Assembly (NCBI RefSeq): GCF_004664715.2
Contig: NC_051063.1
Coordinates: 109,812,829 to 109,876,828 of the forward strand
Reading direction: 5' to 3'
DNA from: Peromyscus leucopus
Taxonomy: Eukaryota > Chordata > Mammalia > Rodentia > Cricetidae
DNA length: 64,000 bases
Each line of letters begins with the position of its first letter. The first letter of the stretch is position 1. Below are positions 24,623 through 36,341 of the stretch, in pieces. The position numbers and the translations under genes were made by a program. The notes beneath the pieces were generated by a model. It did no database searches. It saw only the letters and a list, made by a program, of their open reading frames with translations, and was not told where the DNA came from.

Positions 24623-25204
24623 TGTAGCAGGAATCTTAAAAGTTTTTATTAATAAAATCAAACCCGAGGCCAGTTATCGGGGTCAATGCTGGTAGATCAG
24701 AGAGACAGAACAAGCCACAGCTATCTCACCTCACCGGATCCTCAGCTGGTCTTGTCTCCTCTCTCACCTCACCGGATCCTCAGCTGGTCTTGTCTCCTTA
24801 GACTGGAGGCCTCTGAGTCCTCATCCGGAATGGGTCTCAGCTGCATTACTGCTCAAAAGCCTGAAGCTTAACCAGGCCGAATGCTTCACCAGCCAAAATC
24901 TTAACCAGCCAAATGCCTCTAGTTTCTGATCCTCACGCCTTATATACATTTATGCTTTCTACCAACACTCCCTGGGATTAAAGGCTGGCTTTCTGGGATT
25001 AAAGGTGTGTGTCACCATGCTTGGCTATTTCCAATGTGGCCTTGAACTCACAGAGATCCAGAGGGATTTCTGTCTCTGGAATGCTAGGATTAAAGGTGTG
25101 AGTGCCACCATTTTCTAGCCTTTGTATCTAGTGGCTGTCTGTTCTCTGACCCCAGATAAATTTATTAGAATACACAATATTTTGGGGAACACAGTACCAC
25201 CACA
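24623..25204 (-). mobile_element. Solo ERV LTR (582 bp) carrying B1-derived sequence
   Basis: Plus-strand reading begins TGTAGCAGGAATCTT and ends TACCACCACA. 'gatagt' at 24617-24622 and 25205-25210 is a perfect 6-bp TSD. Orientation is minus: 'gccttatatac' (24937-24947) is the antisense TATA region and 'tttattaataaaat' near the left end contains the antisense poly(A) signal. Three '(g/a)ggattaaagg' motifs (24974, 24995, 25086) and 'cttgaactcacagagatcca' show captured B1 sequence. No internal viral genes are adjacent. Confidence 0.85.
24724..24799. repeat. 38-bp tandem duplication inside LTR
   Basis: Two head-to-tail copies of a unit starting 'tctcacctcaccggatcc' with period 38. They are identical across 'ctcagctggtcttgtctcct'. 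Confidence 0.95.
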
Positions 25205-25210
25205 GATAGT

Positions 25211-26485
25211 AGATAGGTACAAGGAGATAACCTTCAGAGGTACAAGGAGATAATCCTCATATGTAGTAACTGTATTACTTTACCACAGCATAAACAAAGG
25301 AGTCGGGTAAATTACCTAGTGCTTATGTTCTATTTTTAACCCACCCTATCCTTGTGGTGCCATTTTATATTGATAGAGTCATGGGGATTTTGACCTGTCA
25401 TTCAATTAATGTCTACAGTTATAACCAGTTTCTACTCAGTTAGTTGTCGATGTCCTGTCCCAGTGTTCTAATGACCTCTACTGTTTCTGATCAGCCTGCC
25501 TTGGCTCTCAGGACCCTACATTTCTCTCACATCACATGCACAATGAGACTACTGTGATAGAGTAACTCAATCGTTCTCAATGACCTTCAGCCTTACTTCC
25601 TATGACTGAACATCATAAGTTATAACTCTCTGATTATATATTCCTTCTACATGGTGAAAGGGACATTGAAGGTGAAACTATAACTTTGAGTAAATCAAGC
25701 AAGAAGGTATTTAGGTCTAATTCAGCCAAAACAGTGTAGCACATGCAAAAGAAATTTTCTTTCTTTGCTTAGTAACAGAATGACAAGTTGAAGAGAACTG
25801 TAAGAAGTCTGTTTTTGAGTGCCAGAACTGCCTTTGTTGTTGTTGGGTTGGATTGGGACACACTAGAAATGGTCCTCTGTTTAGTAAAATAAGAAGTAAA
25901 GTGACAAGCTATTAGCCAACAGAAAAATGAGGCTCACACTTTCAGTTGTATAAAACTGGGAGGGAATATAATAGATATAGTTTTTCAGCTACTAGGTTTG
26001 TGGTCATTTGTAATTCAGTAATAGAAAATAAAATTATTTCTATAATAAACAGTTGTATGCTTTCAAAAAACATGATGTGCTTGATGATCATTCAACAAAA
26101 TGATATTAGTTAAATTAAAAAAAAAAACAAACTTGTATTCTACCTTTGTGGCCCAGATTTTGGAAACTTGGACTATCTATAATCACTATTTGTTTTGGTG
26201 ATACAATGGTATTCACTGATAGGAAATGGGTGATCCATTGACCTTCAACCAGAAGCCTGCCATACAGAGAAGGCTATGTAGTTTGTGCTACAGACTTGTT
26301 TATCCCTAAGCTCTTTTTTTTGAGATCATCTCTGAAAATGTTTAGTGCTTTTTCTAGTACAAAGAGGAAACATTTTGTCTCTATAATAATAAAGAATTTG
26401 ATCACAAGACTAGTCTGCTCTTGGTGATAGATTTTTATACTATTTAGGTTCACAGTATTTCTCATTAACAGTTCTAAGATATTTT
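25211..26485. other. No recognised element
   Basis: AT-rich; an A-run at 26118-26128. Nothing identified. Confidence 0.4.
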
Positions 26486-26692
26486 AGGGATCTATTGTGA
26501 TGGCTCTGTGGTTAATTTAACCACTTACCATGCAAAAGACCTGAATTTAGTCCCCAGCACCCACATTTGGCAGCTCTCATCTTACTTGTAACTATAGCTC
26601 AATGGGGATCTGATACCCCTGACTTCTTAGGGAATCTACACTCACATGCATGCATATAATTAAACTTAATAAAATAAATCTTATAAAAGAAC
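26486..26692 (+). repeat. B2 SINE
   Basis: Diverged tRNA-derived head ('gtgatggctctgtggttaa'), then 'agtccccagcacccacattt', 'ggcagctctcatctta', 'ggggatctgatacccctgac' and the A-rich 'aataaaataaatctta' tail. Confidence 0.88.
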
Positions 26693-26819
26693 ATTTGTAA
26701 GATATTTTAAATATAGATGAGTTTAAGTACAAGACTTCTAATGTTTGTTATAGGTACCCCTATTAACCAGTAGTTAAAACTCAAATAATATCGAGCTGAT
26801 GGCATTTTAAACATAGAAA

Positions 26820-27260
26820 AAAGAAATTTACACAGCTATATTTAATAAAAAGATTACTGTTCACACAATATATTCTAATTAGGGTTTCTCCTCTCCAACT
26901 CCTCCTGGATCCTCCCCACCCACACAGGCATATAATAACAATAAATATTAATAATAATAAACCATAGTAGGACAAACAAACCAAAAATAGAAAAAAAAGA
27001 GCCCAAAACCCCTCAAGAAACACATATAGACACCAAGACACACACATTCACACACACAGGAAAGTTATAAGAATAAAACCAGAAACCATTCTACATAAAC
27101 AAAAGATCTGCTTTTAATGTAAAAAGATACAGTATGGATGAAGAAAAATGAGTTTTAACACTGACAATTCAAACAAGATTGGTTGTTGGAGCTAAGGCCA
27201 GTGGAATCTGGATGAATGGAGCATGCTGAGAAAGGATAGGGGAAAAAAAAAAAACAAACA
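26820..27260 (-). repeat. L1 3'UTR-like fragment, antisense
   Basis: 'ctcctctccaactcctcctg' and 'gatcctccccaccc' are the antisense G-rich L1 3'UTR stretch. 'agagcccaaaacccctcaag', 'aaacacatatagacacca' and the CA-rich end follow, as in Lx-type L1s. Right boundary uncertain. Confidence 0.5.
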
Positions 27261-27733
27261 GAAATCTCTTTCACCATGGCTTTCAAGGCTGGCTCTAGTA
27301 TATTCTGTTTTCCTATACTTAACTATTCCCCTTTACAGACAGTCTGACTCTTTCATGTTCATTATATGTATAGTATTTTTATACTTTACCTGTTGACCTC
27401 GAATCATCCTTTATAGTTTTATATGTTCTATGTTAAGGAGAAATATTAAAATTTAAGATTCATGGCACAGTCTTTCAAAATGATAAAAAAAGAATTAATG
27501 TTGCCTATCTTTAGTTTTTCCAGATTCTTAGGTATAATAATTGACAGGTTCGATGGAATGAGTTACATATGAGTTGATAAAGAGCTTCAAATAACTCAAG
27601 AAATTTAAAAAAAATTTTACATTCATCAATTTGAACATTCATTCATTTATTCATTCAACACATCTGCATTATTCTTTAAGCAATCTCAGGTGTCAGTGTC
27701 ATGAAGGTAAAATCAACATTGTCTGTGGGAGTC
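27261..27733. other. No recognised element
   Basis: The 'cattcattcatttattcatt' run at 27635-27660 resembles the tail of several old SINEs, but no body is recognisable. Confidence 0.4.
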
Positions 27734-28168
27734 TGTTGGAGTCCAGTTCCAATCTGCTCCCAACTTTTTTAAGGGTTCTTGGGTGGAGGAGAGGGGAATG
27801 AGAAAATATTAGCTAGAAAGACAATAAGAAAGACAGAGACACAGGATAGTTTCTGGAGGGCCCTGGGTCAATACCCAGCCACCCAGAGCTTTATTCAAAA
27901 GGGCTTTTTATTATAATATGCCAAGGGGAGAGACAAAAAATCACCCCCTTGCATGATCAAAGCACACCATACAACCACGTGTAGACCCTTCCAAACACCT
28001 GGTAAACATGCCCATGGCCAAATCATCTCCTAATACAGCCTTGCTGAGTAAAGCAAGCTCAGATTCTCTGACCTTGAGTAAGGTCTCACTATGAAGCCTC
28101 TGTGGGCCACCACGGTTGTCCTCTTAATCTAGTTTCTGAGGCACACATGATTGTCATGGGGTGTCACA
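27734..28168 (-). mobile_element. IAP-like/ERVK LTR, antisense
   Basis: Begins TGTTGGAGTCCAGTTCC. Contains 'agaaagacagagacacagga', 'ggagggccctgggtcaatac', 'agctttattcaaaagggc' (antisense poly(A) signal), 'gagagacaaaaaatcacccc', 'ccatggccaaatcatctcc' and 'ctcagattctctgaccttga'. It resembles an intracisternal-A-particle-type LTR. Flanks show no clean TSD, so the right boundary is tentative. Confidence 0.65.
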
Positions 28169-29209
28169 TGTTCTATGATGAGAATGAGTAAGGAAGTATG
28201 CACTGAGAGCTATGTGAAAGGCTACCTGTGGAATACACCATAAATAAATTGAAGAAATTGCAGATTTCAGGAGAATGTTCCAAGCTGATGCCAGGAGGGT
28301 GAGTGAGCAAAGCACATTGGAGGAAGTGTTATAGCTTTTCATTTTTAAACTACAAAATTGTCAGAGCTGAAGAAATCTTAGAGTTGGACAACAGAGTAAC
28401 ACCAAGGATTTGCTAAAACTGACCTTCTGAGGAGTGATAATTCTAAAAGAAATGAAATATCACGTGTGTCCTTTTATTCCCTACATCTTTTCAGTTTCCA
28501 TCAGCCAAACTCATCTTCTAAGCCTCTTATCCCAGAGAAGCTCCCTCTTGTCAACTTTCTTTTCCCATGTGGTTTTCTGATTGGCAATGTGACAGAGGGA
28601 ATCAGAACAAAGCCAGAAGATCACACAAGAAAGTAGTTCAGCTATGCTGCCAAAGCTTGGTGTTAAACATTCCAGGTGGTCTCCAATACCCAGCTGCTCA
28701 AAGGAGGGTGACCCACCATCTGCCTTCTTGGAATGTTCCAGCTTTATCAATGAGAGTTCTACATCTCAAAAAAATGCTTTTTCAGGATGCAAAAAGATAC
28801 AGAGGTATTCAATGTCAGATAAAGAAAATAAAGGGGAAAGGGACACACACACACACACACAGAATGGGAGGTGGCTGCAAACAGCAGACTTTTAGTGTCA
28901 AATGAATCTAGCAAAAGCCTTTTTTTTTTTGTAATTGCTACAACAGACTTTTTAATGTTTTCATATTACAGCTATGATTTTTCAATGCAAATTGCTTCAT
29001 TGTTATGTGTATCTGGCTTCCATGTGTAAAGGAGGCACAATGTTACCCTGTGTGTGAATAGTCTGCCTCTGCATGACTGTGGATTCATCATGTGCTTTAT
29101 GTGGCAACTGTGTTAATTTCATGTTTACCGTTATTAGGTTTTCTAATAGGTCAATAATGAAAATGATTAAAGTATCAATGTCAATTTGACCTAGACAAAA
29201 TCTAAAAAA
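28169..29209. other. No recognised element; short (CA)n
   Basis: A short CA array at 28843-28860 and a T-run at 28920-28930. No SINE, LINE or LTR identified. Confidence 0.45.
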
Positions 29210-29214
29210 ATAAA

Positions 29215-29254
<40 letters not shown>

Positions 29255-29256
29255 AA
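29210..29256. repeat. (AAAT)n microsatellite
   Basis: About 11-12 AAAT units following an A-rich stretch. Confidence 0.96.
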
Positions 29257-30392
29257 CCACTGTATTCTTCTCAGGATTGACTGAAGGACACATACAACTA
29301 TAGCGTGGAGGTAAATTATTCAAAAAAATGTATATTTAATGTTATATGGGAAAAAATGAATGTGTCATGGTGGGGAAAGAAGTGAATTTATAAGACTATA
29401 TCTCACAGGACTTCAATGAGACAGGCAACTGGCTCTCTAATAATCAACCTGTTTGGTTTTTTTTTTCCTCTTCAAAGACAGGAGTATCAGTAGCCAGCAA
29501 CAGCTATCGAATTAGCTGCTGTTCTATATGGATAAACACACTTTGCTTTTCTTATCTCCTCGACTGCTTATTAACTGGGTAAAGTTACATTTCTTGGATC
29601 AGACACTGCTGCTCTATTAGCCCATCACAAACAAAAGGGAACATTTTTGACAACTGATGGGATGTCCCTTACAGCTTCCACCCTACTCCATCAGATATTA
29701 TCATAATGTATTGAAACGTCAACAGGACAAAAGATTCCTGACCTCTGAGGTACTCTGAATTGAAAGGCATGCCTCTGAATTATCCTATTTGATCGTAGGA
29801 AAAAATTTTAATGAAACTTCAGAAACCATAAAAATGTAAGATTGTTGATAATTCTTCTAAATATAAACTAGACCCCAATGTGCATATTCAGCAATGTGTG
29901 TAAATATATATTTGGGGAGATTTATTTCATTTGTAGATGTATTATCAAAGAAAATGAAAAGGCATGTCTTGTGAAACTTATGTTTCCAAAAGAGAACTTA
30001 AATGTTTTGTTTGCCTGAGAAATTGAAGCTTTCCATCATGGAAAGATATCATTTCCTTAGACATGTGCCTTCAAAATGGCAACCAGTTATCTACCATAGC
30101 AAAGACCTTAGGATGCTGGCCTGCCATTACTTTCAAATTCTGAGACAAGCGTTTATTCTTCTCTAATATGGAAATGCATTGGGGGAAAAGATGAGAACGA
30201 GATTATGGTAAAATAGAACATTTTACAACATTTCTCCAAAGCTGTTTGATCATCTCTGAAGAGGCGATAAAGAATGTGGAAAGGTGTGAACTCTCTCTAC
30301 CCTGCTGTGTTTGATGTTGTATTCAGGTTGCAACAAAAACTCATACACTGAAAAATAACTCATATTTTGGTAATAACACTGCTGAAAAACTA

Positions 30393-30395
<3 letters not shown>
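29257..30395. other. No recognised element (repeat-poor)
   Basis: No repeat signatures apart from a T-run near 29456-29466. Part of the 28.2-33.6 kb repeat-poor block. Confidence 0.45.

Positions 30396-30445
<50 letters not shown>
30396..30445. repeat. (AG)n microsatellite
   Basis: About 25 AG units, ending at 'aaaagg'. Confidence 0.97.
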
Positions 30446-30450
<5 letters not shown>

Positions 30451-30884
30451 CTCCTGAGAGTGGCAGCACAGTTAAATAGTTTTTCAATCTCTTTACTAAA
30501 AGCGTAACTTATTTAGAATTCAACTTAACTTTCATACGTTCAAATTACCTCTGTGCCTAAAACCATTTTCCTTGAAAAAGAGATATTTAATTTAGGATGG
30601 CATCCGATGTGTATTTTAAAATGATGAATAATTTTAGATATGAATGGCTATATCACTAGTGTATGAATGCAAAACACTTGGCTGAAAAGCAGTTTATCAA
30701 AACATGCCTGTAGATAGGGAGTAGATTCACTTAAAATTCACTTGGGATTCTTAAAATTCCAAGAAACCTCTATTACTAGCAATTAAAATGCCTACAATAC
30801 CATTCACATGTGCTTTTGATACAAAGTCTCTCTTAATATCTCAGAATGGCTTTAAACTCTCGTTGGTTTCTTTGTTTGTTTTTT
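30446..30884. other. No recognised element (repeat-poor)
   Basis: AT-rich, nothing identified. Confidence 0.4.
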
Positions 30885-30952
30885 TACGGTGTTTATGATG
30901 AGACCAATGTCCTCACACATGCTAGCTAAGCACTGTGTTACATAAAGACCCT
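30885..30952 (-). repeat. ID/B4-head-like SINE remnant, antisense
   Basis: 'ttttacggtgtttatgatga', 'ccaatgtcctcacacatgct' and 'agctaagcactgtgttacat' follow the antisense ID/B4 head. Strongly diverged. Confidence 0.4.
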
Positions 30953-33604
30953 CAAATGCTGTTTCTTTGAAAGAGTATCATGTTTAATGAAGTCACAGCG
31001 GAAGGACAGCTGGTAATGCACCATGTTAAAGACATTAACTGAAAAGAAGGGTGTTCTGAAGAATAAAGGTAGTTTTTAAATGCATGATTTGGAGAGAAAT
31101 TAAAAAAAATTAAAATATCCTATTGAACTGTGAGCTAGAAAAAAATAACATCTTTTCTAGAAAATGGGCTATATCTCCTTAATTTATCATATTGGAGTTC
31201 AACTAATACGTGTTTCATAACCATTTTTAAAATGTTCTTTCTCTCTTTAAAAGGAAATAATGTGTTTTGTGTGTTTTATGAATATACTATGTAGACAACA
31301 AAATTTAAAATTCAAATATATTGATAAAAGTATTTAAAATACTGAATAACAAAAAAAAACATTAAATACTGATATATTCTCTCATACATAGTATTTGCTT
31401 AATTACTACTAACTGTTACACTTAACTATTCTTGCTTGGTATTTCACTTAAAAAATAGCATCCACATAGGAGAAACATCAACATGGCAATGCATAATTAC
31501 AGATGAACATATTATTTTTCATATTTTCTGTTGAACCAAACACTTCTAGTTTATACCCATATATTTTATTACCATCATCATTATCTGTTATTTAGTGTTG
31601 GTTTGGTATGACTGTCTCCTGGGTGAGTTTTAAATGTTCACTTTCATAAAATTCATCTCCCCAGCTTCCTATGTTAAAGATTCCCTGCCCTGTGCTGTAG
31701 TGGTAGGTGGGAATGAAGCCTGGGCATTTGTTTGGAAAGCACCTAAGAGATTCTAGAATGTAACCTGGTTTGTGTTCAATTAGTGGTGCTCCTCTGGAGA
31801 TTAGAGAATTATTAGTGTTCTTTCAGTCTCATATTTAGGAATATTGTATTTCAGAGACAATTGGAAAACCTAGAGTTTATATTTGATTCTCAGTTCTTCC
31901 TTGTCAAAGGTTTGCAGCCTCCTTTGCCTGGTGAGAGAAAAGTCTGCTGTGATGTGGAGGGCTGCAGGGAAGTTTGGACCTTAGGAGCACAGACCACCAG
32001 TTCCCTGTGTGTGGACTGCGGGTTTAACTGCTTGCCATCAGTAGGAATACAGGTAGGTAGATTTTGAGACCTGTGTTTTTCTCAACTAGCAAATGCAGAC
32101 AACATTGAACTTAGTTTTCACCAGACTAGGGACCAAAGAGTCATTCCTTAAATTTCAGCTAAATAAAGCAAAGACATTGAAATTCTTTCTTCATCATTCT
32201 GACTCCACGGTAAGTAGAAGTGTATTTTTCCCACTATGTGAAACACATAGGCCTGGACTGGGAGTGTACGGAAACAGAAAATATTATCTGAATGGCTTTG
32301 TATTTCTTCTGAGTCTTTGTTTCAAACATTTACATGGAAATTTTATTAATAACGTCTTCTTAGGCCTCCTTTGAACCAAAATAATGGAGTATATGAGAGA
32401 GGTCCTAATAAATATTAAAATCCTAGAGAAATTCTTTTTTGAATTAAAAATTATTGTCAGTAACTATAGCTCTGACTCACATGTATTGGGAATAGAATAT
32501 GTTATAAATTTATAAATCTGACTGAAAAGGGAGTTTTTCCAGAAATTGGATTGGTCTATGTATTTGTTTTATACTTCTTATACAATATTGAACTTAGCAG
32601 AGAAGAGCAAAAACTGTGAATCTTATATCATAGCCATGCTTGATGGAGTCCAGTGTGAGAAGAAAGAATTCTGTGTGTCTCTCGAGGTCTGAGGTTGTTA
32701 GCTTTCACACTGTAACCCTTGTTTTCCTTCTGGTTTTGATAGATAATGTGCATTGTGGCTGCACTTCAATAAATACTCCATGCTGACTGAACACTAATGA
32801 ATCAATATTGTGAACAGCAACTTAATTTAACCATCACCCACATGTATTCAAATTTTCAGACTTCACATATAATGCTCACAACTGGGTGAACAGTGAAATA
32901 GTTGACATGTTACACTACTGGAATGATGATTAAATTCAGATTCAATACTTCAAGATATCTAGGTTTCAGTTGTTTTATATTGTATTATTAGTTGAACAAA
33001 AAATATTATCATGGTATTTTGAAAAATAAGGATCTACTGGAAGCCAGCCTTATGCTAGAGAGCATAAAAATTCACATTTTAGTTTTTTGTTTGTTTTTGC
33101 AATTGGTCCTTTTTGATTTCATCAAAGTCTTATTTCTATGAAAAATTAATATACTATAGAAAACTATTATAAATGTCTTCAAAGTGTATGCATGTTCTTC
33201 TATGTGGTGGTGTGCATGCACATTGAATCTGCACTTTCCACTGTATGACTGAAAGACAGACATACTCTCAGGCTCTGGTAATAGGTGAACAAGCCATTCA
33301 CGTCTATTTAAACATCTGTTTACAAGGGTGGCTGAGGATCTTGTTGTTTCTGCATTGGAACTGGGCAGGAATATCAAAATCATGAAGTTAACATTAAAGG
33401 TTGGAAGAAAAAAGAAGATCCATAGCACCATCTTAAATAATCAAAGAAGTGATCAGATGTCAAATTAGAACTTTTCAAAAGAAGCATTTGAATTGTATGC
33501 CTTGAAATTTGGGTCAGTAAGAGAGGGTATCAAACCTTGAAACATATATTCTGAGATAGGACATTTGTTTTACATATAAATAGATGGGTTGTCTGTGAAA
33601 CAAT
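30953..33604. other. No recognised element (repeat-poor)
   Basis: 2.6 kb without a nameable repeat. A 119-codon minus-strand frame (33072-33431) and a 93-codon plus-strand frame (32093-32374) lack domains. Either unique sequence or repeats too old to see by eye. Confidence 0.4.
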
Positions 33605-33905
33605 TGTGTTAATTCCTTGCATCCTTGCGGCAAAGTACCAGATAAAGCTACTTAAGAGACAAAGGTTTATTTTCACTTGTGGTTTGAGGCTATAACAGTC
33701 CATTGTGGAAGGCATGGCAGAGGATTGTTCACATTTTCTGTTTTAGTTTAGGACCCTATTTCATGGGTTGGTGCTACCCAAATCATGGTGGATCATTCTA
33801 CTACAGTTGACCCTCTCTGGGAATATGCAAAGGTAAGCCTTACTAAGGACCTTCAAACTGCTTAAAGCAATCAAATTGACAATTAAGATTAACCTTCAAG
33901 ATAAC
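33605..33905 (-). mobile_element. MaLR-like rodent LTR, antisense
   Basis: 'cggcaaagtaccagataaag', 'gacaaaggtttattttcact', 'cagtccattgtggaaggcat', 'tttaggaccctatttcatgg', 'attgacaattaagattaacc'. Closest in word order to the copy at 36168. The middle is diverged. Confidence 0.6.
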
Positions 33906-34599
33906 CATTTCAAAACCTTCTGAGAGTGGAAAAGTCTAGGGACATCAATGGGTCTTAAGGAAAGAGGGAAGAATATATTTCTACAGACCAAATTCTATCT
34001 CCTATTGTGTTAGTGGAACACATCTAAGGGCTCATGTGCTCATTCTACTGTGGACACTCTGGTTTTATTGCTGAGAAGAAGCACAATTGTATCAGTGAGG
34101 CAGTCCATCAAGTTACTAGGGGAGTTTGTTTCTGAAATCAATGCCTGCAAATGGCCTACAGTTTTCTGTCATTGTTTCCAATTTCCACGAGCCTGTGGGA
34201 CTACTCTTTGTACACAAGTACAGTTATATCTACTATGACTCTCCAGGATTTAGAAGCAACAATGTGCGTCTGAAGAACAGATGTTTTACACTCTCAGTCT
34301 CTTTATGGGACACTTTGAGTCATGTGGGTACAGAAAATAGGGAATTAGTTTGTAGTATGTAATATATACATACTGGCTAATTATTTGTTATATTAAACTG
34401 AGTTGAAAACATAAACAACTCCTCATTGTAGCAGAGAATTGTCAATGATGAAACTGAATTGCCAGTGGCTAGGGAGACACTGGTTTGTAGATTTATACTT
34501 AGCATGCTTCTGCCCCACAACGAATATTTAACCACTATATTAAATGACTGTATAAGAATACTTTATAAATGCTCACATTTGGTAGCTAGCTAGATTTTA
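33906..34599. other. No recognised element
   Basis: Two overlapping plus-strand frames of 62 and 78 codons (34050-34362) have no recognisable domain. Nothing else identified. Confidence 0.4.
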
Positions 34600-35107
34600 T
34601 AGTAGGATAGTCATTGGGGATGGGCCTTCCCTTATCAAGAGCAGGAGCTAGTGAAACTATAAACTGGAACTGCAAGATTCTGATTACTGGTCAGATATAT
34701 GGGATCTGTGTTATACCCCAGGCTCTGAGAAGACACAGGTCATCCTCCATCACCTAAAGGGTCATTAATAGATAGCTGTAAATATTATAGAACTGCTGTC
34801 TAGCTGGAGGCATTCTGGGAAAGGACAAAAGCATATTATTGTTCCCACTCATAAGAGTTAATCTAAATAGATCTGTCAGTCACAAGCAGGAAACATCCTT
34901 CGGGCAAAGATACCTATACTGGAGACTTTAATATAAAGCCTGTCCAACATGCAGGTGAATGCTGTAGGCTCTTTGGCCACTGCCTATTCTTACCCCCTGA
35001 GAGTGCTTAACTTTACTCAATAATAAACCCTACCTGTCTTCAGCTCTTTGGTTAGTATGTCTCATCTGAAGACAGGGATGCTGAAGGAGGCCCCAAGATC
35101 TCAGTGA
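34600..35107 (+). mobile_element. Probable ERV LTR
   Basis: A TATA-like 'taatataaagcc' (about 34929) is followed about 90 bp later by 'caataataaaccc' (AATAAA, about 35023). A U5-like stretch then ends 'gatctcagtgaca'. That spacing suits a U3-R-U5 organisation. Left boundary and TSD not resolved; family not recognised. Confidence 0.4.
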
Positions 35108-35357
35108 CACTTAGACATCATGCTATTATAATTCCATGTTCATTTGGTCTGATTCTTTAACACTGTCACAGGGATGCCCACTTTTCTAATCCTTCCTTCT
35201 TATTTAATTTAATGTTCTACCCACAGGGAAGTACACTAAATCAATGGTCTCTGTGCATTACTTGCTTTGTCATAAGTTGTAAAACAGCAGAGTATACATC
35301 CGTCCATTTGCAAGACAATGGTGGAGAAATACATAAGTGCCTAATCTGTTTTGCATT
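35108..35357. other. Unassigned spacer
   Basis: Nothing identified. Confidence 0.4.
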
Positions 35358-35366
35358 AGTTCATAT

Positions 35367-35532
35367 GGTTTTTTTTTTTTTTTTTTGGAGAAAGGGTTTC
35401 TCTGTGTCTGTGTAGCTTTGTGCCTTTCCTGGATCTTGCTCTGTAGACCAGGCTGGCCTCAAACTCACAAAGATCTGCCTGCCTCTGCCTCCCGAGTTCT
35501 GGGATTAAAGGCATGCACCACCACCACCCAGC
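35367..35532 (-). mobile_element. B1 SINE, antisense, young
   Basis: A T-tail is followed by the antisense body: 'gtttctctgtgtctgtgtag', 'gtagaccaggctggcctcaa', 'gattaaaggcatgcacca'. 'agttcatat' at 35358-35366 and 35533-35541 is a perfect 9-bp TSD. The 'gtagctttgtgcctttcctg' segment is cricetid-type. Confidence 0.96.
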
Positions 35533-35541
35533 AGTTCATAT

Positions 35542-36167
35542 ATTCTTAAAAACAATTCTTGGATTGTAAACCTTGATTTATCTCTTACAAATTAAGACTC
35601 TTGCCCTCAAAATTCCTTGTTCAAGTCACTTAGGTAGTAGTTTGGCAATTTATCCTGGGTCACTGAATCTAAAGGCTATATTCTATGTTAGTTAGTATCT
35701 TCTATGGTGAGTTATACAACTTTCTTAGAAAGTATGATTAAGTTAGAAAATAAACATGAAATATGCCATCCTCGTGGACCATTTTGCAAAAGAAAGTACA
35801 AGTCATGGAAAAATTTTACAGCAGAAATCAATAAAATTCACACAGAAAAAGAAAAAAATTCTTAAGAGTTTAGCTATAATTACATTAATATTATCATGTG
35901 TCAAGAAATGCATGTCTAATAAATAAAAGGATAACAATTATATCTACTTAAAGTTTAGTATATAATATAAATATGAAGTTTCTTACAAAATCCTAATATC
36001 TCTCTTTCTATATTGTCTTTAAGTCTGATTATTTTGCAGTATTTCATGGACTATGAAACACTGGATTTCATTAAAAAGTTTCTTTCTGTGTTAATATGTT
36101 GCTTCTGTCTAGAACCCCAGAAACCATGGTCCATCTAAAGGAGTACTTCACCAACACTGTTTGAGTT
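35542..36167. other. No recognised element
   Basis: AT-rich, nothing identified. Confidence 0.4.
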
Positions 36168-36341
36168 GCTTGTCTGGTTACTGTGGCAAAGTACCCAACA
36201 CCAGTCACTTCAGGATTGAAGGGTTTATTTTGTCTCATAGTTCAGTCTTGCAGTCTATCATGGCAGGAGAGCATGGTGGCAGAAGCTAGAGACGTCAATC
36301 CCACATCAGCCTGAGCCTGGACTCAAATGCTGGTACTTAGC

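Noticed and set aside
31861..32067. Cysteine-containing 68-codon frame (CxxxxxC, CxxC spacing) followed by 'caggtag'.
   Set aside because: Cysteine spacing does not fit a zinc-binding family, the start is not ATG, and the splice-like sequence alone is not evidence.
33072..33431. 119-codon minus-strand frame.
   Set aside because: AT-rich, no domain, a hydrophobic start that looks like chance; no support for coding.
34050..34362. Two overlapping plus-strand frames that looked like a possible exon or processed pseudogene.
   Set aside because: No domain, no A-tail, no TSD and no convincing splice pair. Kept only as unassigned sequence.
35337..35549. Frame similar to those at 49538-49774 and 56850-57137.
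   Set aside because: All three are translations of B1 SINEs.
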